Source of the DNA: Hymenobacter elongatus
GTDB lineage: Bacteria; Bacteroidota; Bacteroidia; Cytophagales; Hymenobacteraceae
DNA length: 64,000 bases
Direction: 5' to 3'
NCBI RefSeq assembly: GCF_004745955.1
Contig: NZ_SRLD01000023.1
Span: 1-64,000, forward strand
Positions within the stretch are counted from its first letter, which is position 1. Each line of letters opens with the position of its first letter. Both the position numbers and the translations under genes were made by a program. Below the pieces are notes generated by a model, which had not been told where the DNA came from, searched no databases, and saw nothing but the letters and a program-made list of their open reading frames with translations. Shown here piece by piece: positions 23,284 through 30,834 of the stretch.

Positions 23284-23907
23284 TTGAAAAAAATTCAGCT
23301 CGAAATTCTGGGCCTTTCGTCCAGCCAGTCACAGTCCGGCTCTTTTGCCCTGATTTTGGGGGAAAAGACCGGCAACCGGCGTCTGCCAATCATCATTGGC
23401 ATGTTCGAAGCTCAAAGCATTGCTATCCAGATTGAAAAAATCAATCCGAACCGGCCGCTTACCCACGACTTGTTCAAGTCGTTTGCCGAGCATGTGCACG
23501 TTGCGGTGCTGGAGGTGCTGATTTCTGACTTGAAGGAGGGCGTATTCTATTCCAAGATAGTATGCACCGATGGCGCTACTACCTTCGAGTTAGACGCCCG
23601 CCCCAGTGATGCCATCGCCATTGGGCTGCGCTTCGGCGTGCCTATCTTCACCGTTGAAAGCGTGTTGAGCGAAGCCGGTATCATCCTCAGCGACCTGGAT
23701 GAAACCACCGAGGACGATGCGGACGAAGACGATGACGAGGACGAGGATGACGCTTCGGGCGCGCCCAAGCCCGAACCCGCGCCTCGCGACCCCAGCGGGC
23801 AGGTTTCATTGGATGAGCTAACTAAAATGCTGGCCCAGGCCCTCGAAAAAGAAGATTACGAGAAAGCCGCTAAAATCCGGGACGAACTCAACAAGCGCAA
23901 CGGCTAA
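23284..23907 (+). CDS. Bifunctional nuclease family protein (DUF151) with UvrB/UvrC motif
   Basis: 207 aa. Residues 1 to about 135 are the DUF151/BFN domain (LPIIIGMFEAQSIAI, then LDARPSDAIAIGLRF). Some plant members have nuclease activity; the bacterial role is not settled. A run of Asp/Glu (about 143-158) and a Pro-rich linker lead to a C-terminal UVR motif (LAQALEKEDYEKAAKIRDEL), a typical arrangement in Bacteroidota. The start codon appears to be TTG at 23284, because the conserved KKIQLEILGLS opening directly follows and no in-frame ATG lies upstream. A strong terminator closes the gene. Confidence 0.88.
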   Translation: MKKIQLEILGLSSSQSQSGSFALILGEKTGNRRLPIIIGMFEAQSIAIQIEKINPNRPLTHDLFKSFAEHVHVAVLEVLISDLKEGVFYSKIVCTDGATTFELDARPSDAIAIGLRFGVPIFTVESVLSEAGIILSDLDETTEDDADEDDDEDEDDASGAPKPEPAPRDPSGQVSLDELTKMLAQALEKEDYEKAAKIRDELNKRNG

Positions 23908-23920
23908 CGGCTTCGCCCCC

Positions 23921-23963
23921 TAAGAGAAAAGGCTTCCCTGCAGCAGGGAAGCCTTTTCTCTTA
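23921..23963. terminator. 21-bp perfect hairpin terminator
   Basis: TAAGAGAAAAGGCTTCCCTG plus C (23921-23941) and its exact reverse complement (23943-23963) flank a single base. T-rich sequence follows (TTTTCT). It lies 13 bases after the DUF151 gene stop. Confidence 0.85.
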
Positions 23964-24115
23964 GTTTTCTTGTGGTAGAAGCCAGCGCCTGTGAAGAAGC
24001 CCCTTCGATTCTCTCTAGCTGAGCATTCCAATGCTCACTGATATCTGTATCGCCGAGCCCTAAAGCGGACTAAACTGCTTTCAGCACCTTGCCACCTCTA
24101 CCCAAACTGCCTTCA

Positions 24116-24661
24116 ATGGAATCTTCTTCTACGCCAGATCTGCGCTATCCAATTGGTCACGCTTCCTTGCCCGACGAGCCGTTGAGCCAGGGTGCCCGGT
24201 TGGCTTTGATTGCCAAAATTGCCGTGTTGCCCGACCAAGTACGCGCCGCCGTAGCGGGGCTCACGCCCGCGCAGCTCGACACGCCCTACCGCCCCGATGG
24301 CTGGACAGTGCGCCAGGTTCTGCACCACCTGCCCGATTCGCACCTGAATTGTTACACCCGCTTTCGGCTGGCTCTCACGGAGGAAAACCCCACCGTGCGG
24401 CCCTACGACGAGCAGGCCTGGGCCGAGCTGCCCGATGTAGCGGCGACGCCCGTAGCGGTGTCGTTGGCGCTGCTGGAGGCTCTCCACATCCGCTGGACCA
24501 TTCTGCTGCGCCAGCTTACCGATGCGCAGTGGCAACGCACCTTTTATCATCCCGGTACGCAGCGTAGCTTTTCGCTGGATCAGGCGCTGGCTATGTACGC
24601 CTGGCACGGGCAGCACCATTTGGCGCATATTACGACGCTACGCCAGCGGGCAGGGTTTTAA
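24116..24661 (+). CDS. DinB/YfiT-type putative metal-dependent hydrolase
   Basis: 181 aa from the ATG at 24116; a TTG at 24089 in frame would add nine residues but is less likely. It opens with DLRYPIGHASLPDEP, typical of the YfiT group of the DinB superfamily, and has the three-His metal site of that fold: His in VLHHLPDSH and HGQHHLAH near residue 165. Members transfer or hydrolyse low-molecular-weight thiols such as bacillithiol. Bacillithiol use in this organism is not tested here. A single-gene unit ending at a bidirectional terminator. Confidence 0.85.
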   Translation: MESSSTPDLRYPIGHASLPDEPLSQGARLALIAKIAVLPDQVRAAVAGLTPAQLDTPYRPDGWTVRQVLHHLPDSHLNCYTRFRLALTEENPTVRPYDEQAWAELPDVAATPVAVSLALLEALHIRWTILLRQLTDAQWQRTFYHPGTQRSFSLDQALAMYAWHGQHHLAHITTLRQRAGF

Positions 24662-24682
24662 AATCTATAGCGTACAAGCAGT

Positions 24683-24718
24683 AAAAAAGCCTCATCAAAT
24701 TCTTGATGAGGCTTTTTT
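24683..24718. terminator. Bidirectional terminator between convergent genes
   Basis: AAAAAAGCCTCATCAA (24683-24698) and TTGATGAGGCTTTTTT (24703-24718) form a perfect 16-bp stem with an ATTC loop. It serves the YfiT-like gene on the plus strand and the ABC ATPase gene on the minus strand. Confidence 0.9.
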
Positions 24719-24738
24719 AGTATTGAGTAGGAGCGGGG

Positions 24739-25548
24739 CTATATATTGATGGCCTCGTCGGTAGTAGCGGCAGCCAAGCCGCCCTGGGCTTCTTCGTCTA
24801 CCTTTTTGGCGGCCCGCACCAAGCTGCTGCTGAAGATGAATTCCTTCAGCTCAGGCACCGTCGTATTCAGGATTTCGTCCTTGTTGCCATCCCAGAGCTT
24901 CTGGCCTTTGTGCAGATAGATGATATGGTCGCCGATTTCGATAACGGAGTTCATATCGTGGGTGATGACGACGGTGGTAATGCCGTACTCGTGGGTGATT
25001 TCGTAGATCAGCTCATCGATTTTGATGCTGGTCTGGGGGTCGAGGCCGGAGTTGGGCTCGTCGCAGAACAGGTAGGTACAGTTGGGCGCAATGGCGCGGG
25101 CAATACCGACACGCTTCTTCATGCCGCCCGATATTTCGGAGGGCATTTTGGTGCCCGCGTTTTCGAGGCCCACGCGCTTCAGGCAAAACTCCACTCGGTC
25201 GCGGCGCTCCTCCTTGCTCATCTCGGGCGTGAGCATCTTGAGCGGAAATTCGGTGTTTTCGTACACCGTCATCGAGTCGAACAGCGCCCCGCCCTGGAAG
25301 AGCATTCCTATTTTACGCCGGATTTCCTGCTTGATATCCACCTTGTTATTAGTGAACACCAGACCATCGAAGGTAATGCTGCCCAGGTCCGGCTTCATGA
25401 GCCCGACAATGCACTGCAGCAGCACGCTTTTGCCGGTGCCGGAGCCGCCCAGCAACAGATTACACTTGCCCGTTTCGAAGGTGCAGGTGATTCCCTTCAG
25501 CACGGGGTTGCCATTGAAGGCTTTCTGAATGTTATGAACTTCAATCAT
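24739..25548 (-). CDS. Mla-type ABC transporter ATP-binding protein
   Basis: 269 aa from the ATG at 25548, the start of the canonical IEVHNIQKAF. All ATPase motifs are present: Walker A GGSGTGKS, Q-loop MLFQGGALFDS, signature SGGMKKRVGIARAI, Walker B YLFCDEPNSGLDP and the switch His in VVITHDM. The sequence pattern is that of MlaF-type ATPases, which drive phospholipid transport between the membranes. The permease gene lies 111 bases upstream on the same strand. The substrate-binding MCE protein (MlaD) is not in the window near these genes. Confidence 0.9.
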   Translation of the reverse strand: MIEVHNIQKAFNGNPVLKGITCTFETGKCNLLLGGSGTGKSVLLQCIVGLMKPDLGSITFDGLVFTNNKVDIKQEIRRKIGMLFQGGALFDSMTVYENTEFPLKMLTPEMSKEERRDRVEFCLKRVGLENAGTKMPSEISGGMKKRVGIARAIAPNCTYLFCDEPNSGLDPQTSIKIDELIYEITHEYGITTVVITHDMNSVIEIGDHIIYLHKGQKLWDGNKDEILNTTVPELKEFIFSSSLVRAAKKVDEEAQGGLAAATTDEAINI

Positions 25549-25659
25549 GTGAGGTCTTAGAAACGAAGAACAGCCGGCCGAGGATTGCAACGCCGGGGAG
25601 CTGTGCCCCTAGCAACAGAATACTCGTGCGACCTTGAACCGCCTAACTTCAGTGCTCTT

Positions 25660-26391
25660 TTACAACAGAACCGCAGCCAAAACGTAGTCGGCCAGCAGGA
25701 TAGCAATAATGGAGTTGGTAACGGCCCCGGTGCTGGCCGCGCCTACTTCCAGCGCGCCGCCTTTGGTGTAGTAGCCTTTATACGACGATATTGCCGACAC
25801 CAAAAACGCAAATACGACCGATTTGATGAGAGCGAAGACAATATTATAAGGCACGAAGTCGGTGCGGATGCCCTCGATATACTCCTGCGCCGACATGGCC
25901 CCGGACAGCGTGCCGGCCAAGTAGCCGCCCATAATGGAAAGCACCATCGCCAGAATAACCAGCAGCGGAAACATCAGCATGGCGGCCACAATCTTGGGTA
26001 GCACCAGGTAGGAAGCAGAGTTGATGCCCATCACTTCCAGCGCATCGACCTGTTCGGTGATGCGCATGGTGCCCAGCCCCCCGGCAATGCTGGAGCCTAC
26101 CTTGCCGGCCAGTACAATGCTGGTGATGGTAGGAGCCAGCTCCAGAATCGTCATCTCGCGCACCATAAAGCCGATAGTCGACTTCGGAATCAGGGGATTG
26201 ATGAGGTTGTAGGCAATCTGGACGCAGGTAACGGCCCCGATAAAGGCACTGACGATGGCGACAATGAATACCGAGTCGATGCCGATCAGGATGGCTTCGT
26301 CGAGCATGCGTTGCCACAGCACTTTGAAGCGCTCTTTCCGAACCAGCATGCTTTGCATGAAGATCAGGAATTCACCGAAGGTTTTGACCAT
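25660..26391 (-). CDS. MlaE-type ABC transporter permease
   Basis: 243 aa from the ATG at 26391. The MlaE family pattern is clear: an N-terminal amphipathic region, then FIGAVTCVQIAYNL, LAPTITSIVLAGKVGSSIAG, LGTMRITEQVDALEVMGIN and five to six hydrophobic helices. It is the inner-membrane part of a phospholipid/ABC transporter with the ATPase encoded downstream. The longer ORF upstream has low-complexity, non-conserved content and overlaps the control region of the divergent SDR, so it is not used. Confidence 0.9.
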   Translation of the reverse strand: MVKTFGEFLIFMQSMLVRKERFKVLWQRMLDEAILIGIDSVFIVAIVSAFIGAVTCVQIAYNLINPLIPKSTIGFMVREMTILELAPTITSIVLAGKVGSSIAGGLGTMRITEQVDALEVMGINSASYLVLPKIVAAMLMFPLLVILAMVLSIMGGYLAGTLSGAMSAQEYIEGIRTDFVPYNIVFALIKSVVFAFLVSAISSYKGYYTKGGALEVGAASTGAVTNSIIAILLADYVLAAVLL

Positions 26392-26504
26392 AAAAAGAAA
26401 ACGGAAAGGATAAAAGCAGAAACTTGCGGTGCTGGAGCTAGGCGGCCAAAGCGCAGCGTAGGGCCAGCTCCCCATACGTAAAAACCAAAACCACAAGCAA
26501 AGGA

Positions 26505-27218
26505 ATGCAAAAATATATCGTTGTCACGGGAGGTACGAAAGGAATTGGCCGCGCCATCGTCGAACGCTTCGCCCGGGCTGGCTTTGGCGTCGTCACCTGC
26601 GCCCGGTCGGCGGCCGACCTGGCCACGCTCACAACCTCACTGGGCCAGGAAATTCCCGGCGCAGTGCTGCACACGCTGGCCGCCGACCTGAGCCGCCCGG
26701 AAGAAACCAGGCGCTTCACCGATTTCGTGCAGGCGCTGGGCGTAGCGGTTGAGGTGCTGGTGAACAATACCGGCGCGTTTACTCCCGGCCGGCTGCAGGA
26801 TGAGCCCGCCGACGGCTCGCAGCTGCGGCAGATGATCGACGTGAACCTCTACAGCGCCTACGACGTAACCCGCGCCCTGCTGCCCGGCCTGATAGCGCGT
26901 CGGCAGGGCCACATCTTTAATATGTGCTCTACGGCCAGCATTATGGCGTATCCCAACGGCGGCTCCTACAGCATCGCCAAATTCGCGCTCTACGGCATGA
27001 CCAAGAGTCTGCGGGAGGAGCTAAAGGAGCACAACCTGCGCGTGACGGCCATTTTGCCCGGCGCTACGCTCACGGCCAGCTGGGAAGGCGTGGAGCTGCC
27101 TGCCGAACGATTTATTAAAGCCGAGGACGTCGCTGAAGCGGTTTTTGGCGCGTATTCCTTGTCGCCACAGGCCGTGATTGAGGAACTGCTCATCCGCCCG
27201 CAGCTCGGCGACTTATAG
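26505..27218 (+). CDS. SDR family oxidoreductase
   Basis: 237 aa. The cofactor motif TGGTKGIG (residues 8-15), the NNTGAF stretch, and the complete active site (Ser in NMCSTAS, YSIAK with Tyr and Lys) show an active classical SDR. The substrate is not predictable. Divergent from mlaE with 113 bases between the starts. Confidence 0.88.
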   Translation: MQKYIVVTGGTKGIGRAIVERFARAGFGVVTCARSAADLATLTTSLGQEIPGAVLHTLAADLSRPEETRRFTDFVQALGVAVEVLVNNTGAFTPGRLQDEPADGSQLRQMIDVNLYSAYDVTRALLPGLIARRQGHIFNMCSTASIMAYPNGGSYSIAKFALYGMTKSLREELKEHNLRVTAILPGATLTASWEGVELPAERFIKAEDVAEAVFGAYSLSPQAVIEELLIRPQLGDL

Positions 27219-27362
27219 GAGCCTATTGGGGAGGTTATTGTTCTGTCCGGCTTCGGCTGCGCGGCCGCCAGATCAAGCAGGACGTTCGACAGACTTCCTA
27301 AACAGCTTCATAATCTTAAACGTGCTTTAAGCCGAAAACCGGTGAACGTTCGCAGTCCGACG
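27219..27362. other. Intergenic region with repeat fragment
   Basis: Bases about 27281-27318 (ACGTTCGACAGACTTCCTAA and the following CAGCTTCATA) match the right flank of the palindromic element around 32614-32758, including GACGTTCGACAGACTTC. It is a half copy of that repeat between the convergent SDR and GIN-domain genes. Confidence 0.5.
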
Positions 27363-28145
27363 TTATTTCTGCTGCACTACCTGGCCTTTGCCGGTCACTT
27401 TGATGTCGGTTTTGAGTGGGGCACCCTGGTAAAATAACGTACCCACGCCCGCGTTGATGCCACCCAGAAATTCGGTGGCGCGTACGCGGGCATTGCCCTC
27501 ACTATCAGCATTGAAGCGAAAAAAACAGCGCTTGGTTTGCAGGCCATCGGCGTATAAGGTGCCACTGCCCCCCACCAGCATCGTGAATTCGTCGGCCTCG
27601 CCTCGTAGGTTGATGTTGCCCAACTCGTACATATCCAGGTTCACGTACTGGCTGGTGATGTCGAGGTCGTAGTCGCCGGCGCCCACGAGGTGGCAGAAGA
27701 GCGAATCGGCACGGAAGTTACTGGCAGTGCTGATGTTGCCCTGGCCGCGCAGAAATATATCGTGGAGCTTAGGCAGATGCACCGTAACCTCGCGGGGCGT
27801 GTCGTAGGTCCGGACCCAGTTGCAGCGGCTGGTATTGTGAATAACCAGCGCGCCGTTCTCCACCCTGAGCTCAATATCTTCCTGTAGGTTTTTGCCGGCC
27901 CGCACTTCGGCGTAGGTTGCCGCGTCCTGCACCAACGTTACATCCACGTTGTCGTAGGCTAGTATTACCTGAAACGCCGCCAGGTCGCGCCGCTCGGTCA
28001 CTACCTTGCCGGTACTTTTCAGGCAATCCATCTCGTGGCCGTCGCCGCAGCCAGCCACGCCCAGCGCTGCGGCCGCCAGGCCGGTGCCAGCACTATAAAC
28101 CCGCGCCGTGCGCTTAACTTGCGACCAAATGCTACTCCGAAACAT
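27363..28145 (-). CDS. GIN-domain (DUF2807) lipoprotein
   Basis: 260 aa from the ATG at 28145, which opens a lipoprotein signal ending in the lipobox GVAGC. The rest is the GIN/DUF2807 domain: VVTERRDLAAFQVILAYDNV, then VTLVQDA and repeated beta-helix-like turns, each with Asp/Asn, such as LVGAGDYDLDI and LVGGSGTLYADG. These putative autotransporter-adhesin-like domains are abundant in Bacteroidota envelopes; function is unproven. Its start codon is only nine bases from the divergent SDR gene's start. Confidence 0.87.
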   Translation of the reverse strand: MFRSSIWSQVKRTARVYSAGTGLAAAALGVAGCGDGHEMDCLKSTGKVVTERRDLAAFQVILAYDNVDVTLVQDAATYAEVRAGKNLQEDIELRVENGALVIHNTSRCNWVRTYDTPREVTVHLPKLHDIFLRGQGNISTASNFRADSLFCHLVGAGDYDLDITSQYVNLDMYELGNINLRGEADEFTMLVGGSGTLYADGLQTKRCFFRFNADSEGNARVRATEFLGGINAGVGTLFYQGAPLKTDIKVTGKGQVVQQK

Positions 28146-28154
28146 CTCTACACT

Positions 28155-28850
28155 ATGGACCTGACGGGCAAGATAGCCATTCTGACGGGCGTCAGCAAAG
28201 GAATTGGCCGGGCTACGGCCGAGGCCTTGCTGGCCCACGGAGCCATTGTGGCGGGCTGGGGCCGCACCGCCCCCACCGGATTGCGGCACGAGCGGTTTCA
28301 TTTTTTCGCCTGCGACGTGCGCGACGAGGTGGCCGTGCAGGAAGCCTACGTGAATACGCGCCGGGAGCTGGGCGAGGAAATTCACGTGTTGGTCAATAAC
28401 GCCGGACTCGGTATTTCCGGTGAAGTCGACGGGTTCTCATCCGACGACTGGAAGCTGATGTTCGACACCAATGTGCACGGGCTGTTCTACTGCACGAAGG
28501 CGGTGTTGGCCCAGATGAAAAAGCAGCAGCTGGGTCATATTATCAACATCTGCTCCATTGCCGGCACCACGGGCATCGAGAAAATGAGTGGCTACTGCGC
28601 CACGAAGTTCGCGGTGCGGGGCTTCTCGCAGTCATTGTACAAAGAGGTGCGGGCCGATGGTATCAAGGTGACGTGCCTGTATCCGGGCTCCACCGAAACT
28701 AACTTCTTTGACGAAATTCCCGGCACTGCGGCCAATGCTTCGATGATGCAACCCCAGGATATTGCCGCTACTATTATCTACGCCCTGCAAACACCTTTCA
28801 ACTTCCATCTGGTGGATATTGAAATGCGGCCGTTGCAGCCGAAAAAATAA
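28155..28850 (+). CDS. SDR family oxidoreductase
   Basis: 231 aa from the ATG at 28155; the longer upstream frame overlaps the GIN-domain gene on the other strand and lacks conservation. Cofactor motif TGVSKGIG (residues 10-17), VNNAGLGIS, active-site Ser in NICSIAG and YxxxK as GYCATKFA. An active classical SDR. The gap to gldA is 38 bases on the same strand, so read-through into gldA is possible. Confidence 0.88.
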   Translation: MDLTGKIAILTGVSKGIGRATAEALLAHGAIVAGWGRTAPTGLRHERFHFFACDVRDEVAVQEAYVNTRRELGEEIHVLVNNAGLGISGEVDGFSSDDWKLMFDTNVHGLFYCTKAVLAQMKKQQLGHIINICSIAGTTGIEKMSGYCATKFAVRGFSQSLYKEVRADGIKVTCLYPGSTETNFFDEIPGTAANASMMQPQDIAATIIYALQTPFNFHLVDIEMRPLQPKK

Positions 28851-28888
28851 CTCCCGGGCACCACCCGGCTTCAGGACACGCTTACTCC

Positions 28889-29797
28889 ATGGTCGAAGTA
28901 CAACAGCTTAGTAAACTTTTTGGGACGCAGGCGGCCGTCAATGGTATTTCATTTTCGGTGGGCAAAGGCGAAATTCTGGGCTTTCTGGGGCCGAATGGTG
29001 CGGGCAAATCCACGACGATGAAGATAGCCACGGGCTACTTGCCGCCCAGCAGCGGCACCGTGACGCTCGACGGCTACGACGTGCAGACCGATGCCCTAGA
29101 AGTACGCCGTCGCGTGGGGTATCTGCCCGAGCACAACCCGCTATATCTGGATATGTACGTGCACGAGTACCTCGAATTTATCGGCTCGGTGCACGGCCTC
29201 ACCGGTGCACGGTGCCGGAGCCGGGTGCGCGAAATGGTAGACCGCGTGGGCTTGGGCCGCGAGCAGAACAAGCTCATTGGGGCCTTGTCGAAAGGCTACC
29301 GGCAGCGCGTAGGTTTGGCGCAGGCCCTCATTCACGACCCCGGCGTACTGATTCTGGACGAGCCCACCACCGGCCTCGACCCGAATCAGATTGGCGAAAT
29401 CCGGACCCTGATCCGGGAGCTGGGCCAGGACAAAACCGTTATTTTCAGCACTCATATTCTGCCCGAAGTCACGGCCTTGTGCAGCCGGGTGGTCATCATC
29501 AACCGGGGCCAGCTGGTGGCCGACAGCCCGGTTTCGGCGCTGGGGAGCCGGGCGGCGGGCGAAACTATCATCCGCGCCGAGTTTGAGCAGCCCATCGATA
29601 CTGCGCCGCTGCGGGCCTTGCCCGGAATACTGGGCGTAGAAGCCGAAGCGGGCAACCGCTACCGCATTCGGGCGGCGGGCGGGGCCGATCTGCGCGGGGC
29701 CATTTCGCGCCTGGCGGCGCAGCAAGAGTGGGTACTGCTCGGGCTGCGGCAGGAAGAGCAGTCGTTGGAGCAGGTGTTTCAGGAGCTGACGAAATAA
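28889..29797 (+). CDS. gldA: Gliding-motility ABC transporter ATP-binding protein GldA
   Basis: 302 aa. ABC ATPase motifs: Walker A GPNGAGKS, Q-loop region, signature LSKGYRQRVGLAQAL, Walker B VLILDEPTTGLDPNQ and the switch His in FSTHILPEV. The GldA-type opening MVEVQQLSKLFG and the following gldF and gldG in order support the name. The GldAFG transporter is needed for gliding in several Bacteroidota; it differs from the T9SS motor. gldF begins 150 bases downstream. Confidence 0.92.
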   Translation: MVEVQQLSKLFGTQAAVNGISFSVGKGEILGFLGPNGAGKSTTMKIATGYLPPSSGTVTLDGYDVQTDALEVRRRVGYLPEHNPLYLDMYVHEYLEFIGSVHGLTGARCRSRVREMVDRVGLGREQNKLIGALSKGYRQRVGLAQALIHDPGVLILDEPTTGLDPNQIGEIRTLIRELGQDKTVIFSTHILPEVTALCSRVVIINRGQLVADSPVSALGSRAAGETIIRAEFEQPIDTAPLRALPGILGVEAEAGNRYRIRAAGGADLRGAISRLAAQQEWVLLGLRQEEQSLEQVFQELTK

Positions 29798-29946
29798 ATA
29801 ATGCGTGACTACAACAGGCTGTCCTGTCGAGCCCAGGCGAGACCCCTCGCGTGCTGACGTTACCCCGGTCTCGATTGCCAGTGCAAGCGCGATGCTTCGG
29901 CTTCGCCGCTGCACGACAGACAAGCTTCACATCTATTCCATACCTG

Positions 29947-30672
29947 ATGTTTGCCATTCTCCGCAAAGAATTCAACGCCTTCCTTAGCTCGCCGGTGGCC
30001 TATGTGGTTATCGGGGTGTTTCTGGTGGCCACCGGCCTGTTCGTATGGGTATTTCCGGATAGTAGCGTGCTGGAATATGGCTACGCCGACCTGCAAACCC
30101 TTTTCAACATGGCTCCCTGGATTTTTCTGTTCCTGATTCCGGCCATTACCATGCGCACTTTTGCCGAGGAGAAAAAGGCTGGTACCATCGAGCTGCTGCT
30201 CACCCGGCCGCTTACCGACGGGCAAATTATTGGGGGCAAGTACTTGGCTTGCCTGCTCTTGGCGCTGCTGGCTCTGGTGCCCACGCTGCTGTACTATTAC
30301 TCGGTGTATCAGCTCGGCAACCCCGTCGGCAACATCGACTCGGCCGCGACGGTCGGCTCCTACCTGGGGCTGGCGCTGCTGGCGGCGGTTTTCGCGGCTA
30401 TCGGCATTTTCGCCTCCGCTATTACCCGCGACCAGATCATTGCGTTTCTCGTGGCCGTGGTGGGGTGCTTTCTGGTGTATTCCGGCTTCGATTCCCTGGC
30501 TTCTGTTTTCGACGGTTCCCCGGCTTACTACATCGGGCAGCTCGGTATTGCCGCCCACTACCGCGACATCAGCAAAGGCCTGATTGACTCCCGCGACCTG
30601 ACCTATTTTCTCAGCCTGATTGTGGGGCTGCTGCTGGCTACCAGGCTGGTGCTGCAAAGCCGCAACTGGTAA
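29947..30672 (+). CDS. gldF: Gliding-motility ABC transporter permease GldF
   Basis: 241 aa, six hydrophobic helices. The start at 29947 gives the GldF opening FAILRKEFNAFLSSPVAYVV; an ORF start 96 bases upstream adds a non-hydrophobic, unlike tail and is rejected. Markers include the second-helix loop MRTFAEEKKAGTIELLLTRP, shared by ABC-2 type permeases. It partners GldA and GldG. A palindromic element of 149 bases begins directly after its TAA stop. Confidence 0.92.
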   Translation: MFAILRKEFNAFLSSPVAYVVIGVFLVATGLFVWVFPDSSVLEYGYADLQTLFNMAPWIFLFLIPAITMRTFAEEKKAGTIELLLTRPLTDGQIIGGKYLACLLLALLALVPTLLYYYSVYQLGNPVGNIDSAATVGSYLGLALLAAVFAAIGIFASAITRDQIIAFLVAVVGCFLVYSGFDSLASVFDGSPAYYIGQLGIAAHYRDISKGLIDSRDLTYFLSLIVGLLLATRLVLQSRNW

Positions 30673-30821
30673 CCCCACCCCAACCCCTCCCCTCCGCGAG
30701 AGGGGCTCTAGCTTTAGATTTTAAATAGTATTTGTCCGCCGCAAGTCTCCTGAAACTCCTTGCTCTAGCCTCCGCTTTAGAACTAGAGCTCCTCTCCCGA
30801 AGGGGAGGGGTTGGGGTGGGG
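30673..30821. repeat. 149-base palindromic repeat between gldF and gldG
   Basis: The left end (30673-30693, beginning CCCCACCCCAACCCC) is the perfect 21-base reverse complement of the right end (30801-30821). Inside, GAGAGGGGCTCTAG pairs with CTAGAGCTCCTCTC with one mismatch. The element starts on the base after the gldF stop and ends 13 bases before the gldG start. It looks like a miniature palindromic element. In the transcript it would form a long stem between two operon genes. Confidence 0.75.
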
Positions 30822-30834
30822 CCCACGAAAGAAT

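Noticed and set aside
30673..30821. The gldF-gldG palindrome as a plain terminator
   Set aside because: There is no T tract after the right arm, the ends are 149 bases apart, and gldG of the same complex lies directly downstream, so full termination would be harmful.
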